The notes under the pieces were generated by a model. That model searched no databases and was not told where the DNA came from. It worked only from the letters and a program-made list of their open reading frames with translations. A stretch of DNA of 64,000 nt from Flammula alnicola (taxonomy: Eukaryota; Basidiomycota; Agaricomycetes; Agaricales; Strophariaceae), in the NCBI GenBank assembly GCA_015499995.1, contig JADNRV010000001.1, forward strand, positions 496,001 through 560,000, given 5' to 3'. A program made the position numbers and the translations under genes. Positions 58,139 to 64,000 of this stretch are shown piece after piece; position 1 is the stretch's first letter; every line of letters begins with the position of its first letter.

Positions 58139-60447
58139 TTAGTCGACTGGACCTAAGTCTCCACGAGGGGTCTCTTTGATGGCCTCCATGAACTTCTGAA
58201 ACGTGATCTTTCCCGCACATGTGGAATAGTCATAGGTCGGGTCGCGCTTATCGAGGGCCACAGACTCTTCAAGAATAGCCTTGCTAAACATGCGATTGAG
58301 CGGTATGACCCAGTCCTGCCAGATGCCTTCAAATTCGGGCAGTCTCAAGGCGGCGATTTGCCGCAAATGATGCAGCCCTGAAATTTTCTCATTGTAAGCA
58401 TGGCTTCTGTCATTCCAAAATCGAAGCTCCTGGGGTGTTTGTCGTCGTCTTCCCTTAGATAGCTCATAATGGATAGCTGCCCAGACGAGGATATGGTAGA
58501 ACGATTCGAGGTCATAGCGGTAAAAGTGCCGGGAGGGAGGTGATGCTTTATCTAGAAGCCCGAAAGCCATGAAAGGCAGTGTTCCTGTGAGGTTATGAGT
58601 CTTGTCGATTACGACATTGTCGTCGTCACTGGCGAGCTCCGACGCCATATCGAAGTCATTCAGAATTCCAATTGAAGTTGTTTCGGAGACTCCTGGGCCT
58701 TCACGCCAAATCATTAAATTACTCTCGCTAATGTCACGATGAAGAACCCTTCCGGTCTCATAGGCGTGAAAATGGCCTGCGAACATAAGTAATCAGTGAT
58801 AGGATGTTAACTGAAAGGAGAAGTCATACATTCAAGGCAATCAAGGAAGACACATTTAAATTCTTCCACATTTTCCGCCTCCCAAAGATTTTTGTAGTGC
58901 CTAGAGGCTAAGATGTGCAGATCTCTGTTTTGGATCGGCTCTCCACCAACAGGAATAGGCATGATCTCCAGAATGTCTTTCATCTTCGAGCGAGGAAGAT
59001 TAACTTCCTTTGCGGTGTAGACGTCGTGGAAAGCGATGACAGGGAGGCGCCTTTTCCAGTAAGGACCCACCGCTTTGTGAAGGTGATCAACAATCTCCCC
59101 TTCATGCTTCCGTTTTTCGTACTGCCAACTGATCTTGAGCACATGCAATGATTTCTGGAGAACCTTCCCAATGACGCCCACATAGACAGAGGCAACAAAT
59201 GTGCCTCGGCCGATGATACCTCGATAGACGGAGAGGACCTCAAGGATGGGAAAGACAAATTGGACGTCGGAGGTGTGTGGGGGGAATTTGTAGCATAACT
59301 TAGCCTCCGTTGCTTGAGGTTTCTCGAGGGCCAAAATATTCAACGCCATTATGGGCATACCAGGTTCTGGTTCGACAAACGTATAGAGATTGGGATCGAA
59401 TCCAGCTTGAGTCATATTGCACTGGCTGAGCGCGAAGAGAGCGATACCAAGGGACGAGGCGCCACTCTCTTCATTGAAGTCGAAGTTGACAGTCCGGATG
59501 ACCGCTGTTCGATCGTAATACCAGAGACTGACGGAAGACTTGTCGATGAAGATCCCAGTCGCATAGTGGCGGCTGCTCACTCCGAGACATTCGAGGGCGT
59601 ATGAGGCGAGCTGTAGTTGGTCTTCGGTAATGTCTGTATAGCGGCGCTTTCTGTCGCGGGGCTCTTGTTCATCGGCATCCGATGACAACGGTCGTTTGGA
59701 GCTCCCTTCGAGAGCGCTTTTGAGAGTGCTGGGGATGCTAGGGTCTGCGGTTTTGTGAATATCACGAGAGGGGGATTGTTCGGCCTTGTCGTCATGGTGT
59801 TTCCTCTTGAACTCGATAACGGATCGCACCTCTTTCCAGGTTATGTCGATTATGTTGATCATCTGCTTGTAGTCGTCGTCGTCCTCCGGATCGTAGAGCC
59901 GAGATTCATCTTTCAGCATATAGATGAAAAAATCAAGCATGTCGGGCTTGCGCTGCGTAAACTGATTCTTGAGGACGCCAGCACCTTGTTTGTCCCAAAA
60001 CCAAGTCTTGAGCTTGTCCTGCCCGATACCGAGTTGGTCGCAAATCTGTTTCAGGAGTGTGGTCGAAATTTCACGAAAGGGCCTGTGGAGCTCACTTTCC
60101 TTGTGAGAATGTTCCTTCAAGATGCTGTTATATTTCTCCAGCGAGTCCTTACGCAATGGAAGCCTTGCGCTCTTTATCGCTTCGATTTGAGAGGATGGGA
60201 GTCCCCAGACGTCCTCAACGAAACGCTCAACGGGTATTTCCTTGTAGAGGTGACCCGAGATATCGAGTCTGAGGGCTCCTCGCATCGCTTTTGTAGTGTT
60301 GTCGGACGTCGTGGCCGTCCGTTGCATCATGGCCATCTCAGCAGATTCAATTGAATAAGACGACGAGGAGCTTGAATTACTTGTTGAACTCGAGGAGTTA
60401 TATGAATCAGAGGAGTTATGGGAGAAGGAATGAAGAGGGGGATCCAT
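58139..60447 (-). CDS. FunK1 fungal-type protein kinase
   Basis: FunK1 (PF17667) kinases are expanded in mushroom fungi and have roles mostly unknown. ATG 60445-60447 starts MDPPLHSFSHNSSDSYNSSS. One intron (about 58771-58830, donor GTATGA) joins FLDCLEC to HFHAYETG. The N-terminal half has YKEIPVERFVEDVWGLPSSQ and WFWDKQGAGVLKNQFTQRKP (family N-region), then YALECLGVSSRHYATGIFID, GIIGRGTFVASVYVGVIGKV (Gly-rich loop GRGTFV) and LHRDISESNLMIWREG (catalytic loop HRD..SN, the FunK1 hallmark), followed by GILNDFDMASEL where DFD replaces DFG, and TGTLPFMAFGLLDKASP (activation segment). About 750 residues; ends PRGDLGPVD. Frame intact. Confidence 0.92.
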
Positions 60448-61345
60448 TTTGAAGTGTGAGATTAGCGTCGAGTTCAAAAACGGCCTAGTCTAATACAAAG
60501 CTCTGCGCAGAATAGAAAGACGCTGAATGTGATGAGAATATTGCAGTCCAGCCTGGTTGCTGGGGAGGGTCGAAGTGTGTCATCCACAATTGCAATGTAA
60601 AACACGATTTATTCTTTGCAATCTTGGCACGTGGGATTTGGCGAGAGATATGTCTTATCAATATCTGCGAGCGTTTATTGAACAGTCAACGAGTGGAGGG
60701 TGGCTGAGTCCAGAATGAAACGCGCAAGAGTCTGAATTCGTGGCGCGGTACTGTTTTCAGAGTGCTGGAGAGATGATCACGGGATGACGCCCATGTTCCA
60801 AAGGGTACGGGGACATCATGTTTCTTCGTTTGGCTCGTGGCTGCGGCGCTGCACATCGGCATAAGAATTCAAGCGCTTCACAAGTGGTTCATCACTATTG
60901 GTTATTGATAGTTGTGAGATACAACAAAAATCAGATTATGGCAGATAGAAAAATCTTAACTGATAGGTTGTGGAGAGCGTGGTAGCGAAATTGTAGAAAT
61001 TGTAGCGAAACACCACTTCGTTGACCCCGCAGCATCATCGAAAGTAAATGGATAGAGGCAGGCACGGTACAGAGGGAAGTCCGGATTGTTACTCGCATCA
61101 TATTTGAAACCAATCCTATGCTATAAAGTTTCCATTATGGTACGATACTATAAATCTCGACATGAGCTCACCGCGCCATATTCCTTCCGAGACCTTCTCG
61201 TGGCTTGTGTTAATGCATGGCCCAGAGACAACGCCTGCTTTCTTGGCTGGCGTTTGCGCCAGCCAACCTTGGCAAATCAATGATTGGTTCAAACAAAAAT
61301 CCTCTCGCCGCGATGTTGATTGGTATTTGTCTACATAGCCAATCA
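60448..61345. other. Divergent intergenic region between FunK1 and GPATCH11
   Basis: About 900 bases. A CACGTG at 60628-60633 lies about 180 bases upstream of FunK1. No gene seen. The ATG at 61217 is in frame with GPATCH11. Confidence 0.45.
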
Positions 61346-62776
61346 ATGTCTACAGGCGATGACGAGGACTATCTTTCTGACAAATTCCTGGTGGAAGCCT
61401 CTACGAGCTCTTCGAAGCCCTCAACCTATTCGCAGATACGTAAAGAAGCCCAGAAGAAGGCCCAGTTAAAGAATGAACAGAACAGGAACAAGGGCAGACG
61501 ACAGCGTGAGCTTGAAGCTCGTGAAGAAGGTCTCAGCAAGAGTCTCTTTGAGCGCGCAAAGGAAGAAGAAGCTTCCGGCATCGGGTCAGGAAACAAAGCG
61601 CTCTCCATCATGATGAAGATGGGCTTTAAACCTGGTCAATCCCTTGGAAACACCGAAAATCAGAACCCAGAAGAGCGCTCGCGCGGGGAATCCTCCGTGT
61701 CTCCCACCAATGCTCCACTGGCTGCTAACAACGAACGAGGAAGAACAATGTCTCCATCGTTAGGAGATGTAGCAAAGCACGACACGCCCGTTACAATAAC
61801 TCATATAAAACACAAAATTGAACCGTTGCCGTTGCAAGAATGGGAAGGTCGGTCCCGTTTCTTCTGTTCTTGCGTCTCTATCATGCCGGTGCCTAATTTC
61901 GTCATCTTCCCCTACAGGCAGAAAGGGTATAGGTTTGGGCAAACGAGCTCGCTCACCCAGCGCCGCGGAACGTCTTGCAAAGATGGCTAAGATGGCCGAA
62001 GACATGGGTCATCGCGATTTCCGCGATCGCGCCAGAGATGAATACAATAATCGGCGGGCCGAAGGAAGATTAGGTATTGACCACAATCTGGATCTAGTCT
62101 CTACAGAGATACGTTTAATGACAACCTATCTTCTTTCCTATTTTACTTTCCAGTGCCCGCCCAACTTACTTGTACGACATTGGACGAGCAAATGGGGAAA
62201 TCGGTGAGCATGGGACTCCTCCCTAGTTATTACTCTGGAGAAATTCCAACGGAATGCTCAATATTTCGTCGTTGCACAGTTCAATATTCTCTGGTTGAAT
62301 CCCAACAACCACGATACATTTCCTCCTGGGCTTATAGATGCGTTAACCCTCCATAGCAATCTTGTCGTAATTCCTGAGCGTCAAGGAGATTCAATTCAGA
62401 ATCGGCTGCGAAAACAAATGCACGCCGATGCTTTGCAGCCCATCAACGACGATGCGGATCTCACAAAGGGAAGCGCGGAGAAGATGAAGTCATCCGTACC
62501 TGCTGAAGATCAATTTCCCCTTGAACTTCTGGAAGAAGCGACTCAATTCCTCCGTCTCCAGGTTCGTGGATCTCCAATTCAGATAGGGTCCGGAGATTGT
62601 CGTGCATGTTTACTAACTTCATTCTGTTTTCTGCAAAGGCACAAGATCGCCTTCATCTCGTGCTCTCGTATCTCCGCTACAAACATGCCTATTGTTTTTG
62701 GTGTGGTGTCAAATACGAGAACGAGGAAGAGATGCAAAATCAATGTCCCGGACCTAAGGAAGACGACCATGACTAA
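61346..62776 (+). CDS. G-patch domain protein 11 (GPATCH11/CCDC75 type)
   Basis: Likely splicing-related factor: G-patch proteins activate DEAH helicases. ATG 61346 starts MSTGDDEDYLSDKFL, then a coiled-coil-like stretch (KKAQLKNEQNRNKGRRQREL, EAREEGLSKSLFERAK) and the G-patch core (NKALSIMMKMGFKPGQSLGN; RKGIGLGKRARSPSAAERLA). The C-terminal DUF4187 follows: DDADLTKGSAEK, FPLELLEEATQFLRLQ, RLHLVLSYLRYKHAYCFWCG and YENEEEMQNQCPGPKEDDHD with TAA at 62774-62776. CxxC and the later C form the expected DUF4187 metal-type pattern. Introns near 61848-61917, 62089-62155, 62205-62270 and 62562-62637. An in-frame ATG at 61217 could add 43 residues. Confidence 0.9.
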
Positions 62777-63304
62777 ACCAATGTCCTTTCTCCGTTTCCG
62801 GACGACACGGGTATGGTTGCAAAGGGCCCAGGAGCCATTTGGGGGTGCTATCCATCCAGTTCCGGTCCTTACTCCGTGCATTATGTAGCACTGACCTAGT
62901 TACGGCTCACGTTTAAAAGCCCTCCATTTCTGGGGTATCCGTATGTATGAGTCCCTTGATTGTATTTCGGTGTGTTACCGTGTCTACACGATATGTACAA
63001 TGAAAGATGGGATTGGTGCCTAGATATGTGCAGATAGAGTGTTCCTGGGTTGGACAAAACGACTATGAGAAGCAAGAAAAATTCAAAAGGTTATCAAAAG
63101 GTACGGTAAACGAGTGCGGTGGAAATGCAGATAAAAAGCGAGCAGCCCCAACAAAGATAAAGAGCGTGGTGGGAACAGAAACAAAATGCAACAGCCGAAT
63201 TTTGGTTGATGTGATGGTTACAAGTCCAAGGTATGGTTCCATGCAAATGCAATCTAATGTACAGAGAAATAAAACAAAGACGAACAGGCAAGCTTCTCCA
63301 GCGC
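62777..63304. other. Convergent intergenic stretch, no supported gene
   Basis: About 530 bases between the stop of GPATCH11 and the stop of the right-edge gene, expected to hold both 3' untranslated regions. Short frames on both strands lack motifs. Confidence 0.5.
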
Positions 63305-64000
63305 TTAAGCCGTGATGTCAAAAACTTGCTTTCGCCGAGAATGATGATTCCTGACTTCGCTGGATCGAGGAGGCGTAGATATCCTGGTTCCAGTGCGCCT
63401 GCGAATGAAGCGGTAATAATCGGTACCCTCGGAGCTATCTACAAGAGGTTCGACGCGAATTGCTGGCGAAGAATCTGCCATGTCGGCGTCGGACGTCGGG
63501 GTATTTGGGAAGGAATCTGAGCTCGCCGAATGCGGGAGGAGCACTGGGAGGCTGGGTATAGAGAACGGCATCGTATCGGGCGAGGACGACTCGTATCCAC
63601 TGTCCCGGTTAAATGTAGGCGAGGTTGGTGAGGTGCCGGGTGTCTTGCGGCGGACATAGGTGGAGATTGGAGTGTCGGCTGCGAGATCGCTCGATGAACC
63701 GTAGATGTTAATGGTGAGTTTATTGCGGTATCGTCGCGGACGAGACGATGTAGGACGGGTAGGTATGAAGAACGTCTAGTAGCGCGGTGATATTAGATAT
63801 ATCTCAAAATAGACGCATCATCCAGGAACACATACTGCACTTAAGGGAGAAGATTCGGAAGAAGATGAAGCGGAAGACAGACTTCCCCTTCTCCTGGTGA
63901 AAGGCTGTTCAAAGGTATGAGTTGCCTTCATTGACAACTACGAGATAGCAACATACCACAGCAGGAGAGTATGGCGAATATCGCGAAACGCGGTGCCGAG
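63305..64000 (-). CDS. Hypothetical protein, 3' portion only, Ser/Thr/Pro-rich
   Basis: The minus strand reads FFIPTRPTSSRPRRYRNKLT, INIYGSSSDLAADTPISTYV, RRKTPGTSPTSPTFNRDSGY, ESSSPDTMPFSIPSLPVLLP, and ends STPPRSSEVRNHHSRRKQVF with DITA at 63305. An intron of about 50-60 nt lies near 63776-63832. The 5' part lies beyond the right edge. Composition is disordered and phosphosite-like; the tail RFIRRRTGTRISTPPR is basic. No family recognised. Coding is supported by a consistent long frame joined across a plausible intron. Confidence 0.5.

Noticed and set aside
59755..60354. 199-codon plus-strand frame opposite FunK1
   Set aside because: FunK1 hallmark residues lie on the other strand; this frame shows no family features.

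Overview
The window is nuclear DNA from a mushroom-forming basidiomycete (Agaricomycetes). The evidence is a dense gene layout, genes split by many 50-60 nt GT-AG introns, and lineage-typical families: a FunK1 kinase, a DUF6593 protein, a GH128 glucanase with an STGSS linker, a CON-6 type small protein, and a fused one-chain isopropylmalate dehydratase. I see no rRNA, tRNA, CRISPR or clear transposon. Exon joins were made by eye from splice signals and family conservation, so internal exon borders are approximate.

Layout. 1-6.2 kb: a catabolic or secondary-metabolism block with an ACS/DAL5-type MFS transporter (minus, running off the left edge), a divergent GH105 unsaturated rhamnogalacturonyl hydrolase, and a convergent cytochrome P450. 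7.7-12 kb: a NIPA-type Mg2+ transporter divergent from a SEC12-type guanine-nucleotide exchange factor. 14.4-20.2 kb: an ATF/CREB bZIP factor with many frame breaks, and a DUF3445 (HODM-like) gene carrying a 1.5-kb intron. 21.3-31.5 kb: a CON-6 type gene, Rab escort protein, nucleolin/Gar2, RIC8, MED10 and a disordered orphan. 32.3-43.9 kb: leu1, a second disordered protein, GH125 (Mug157), a C2/polyproline cytokinesis-type protein (Fic1/Inn1-like) and a small HIG1-like membrane protein. 46.6-64 kb: an M28 aminopeptidase divergent from mitochondrial uL11, DUF6593, an AhpD-fold protein, GH128, a two-RRM protein, FunK1, GPATCH11 and the 3' part of an unknown gene.

Most genes are housekeeping and functionally unrelated. 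The plausible local partnership is MFS + GH105 at the left edge. Several neighbours share short divergent promoters: MED10/orphan, REP/nucleolin, aminopeptidase/uL11m and NIPA/SEC12.

The most notable observations are: (i) repeated single-base frame breaks in otherwise conserved genes (SEC12, ATF, DUF3445, nucleolin), each repaired by adding one base, which points to deletion errors in the assembly more than to pseudogenes; (ii) the 1,519-nt intron in the DUF3445 gene; (iii) an 8-nt microexon at a conserved site of GH125; (iv) a GC-AG intron in SEC12; (v) a tandem expansion of an RTGLTP motif in the bZIP protein. I found no clear new multi-gene system.
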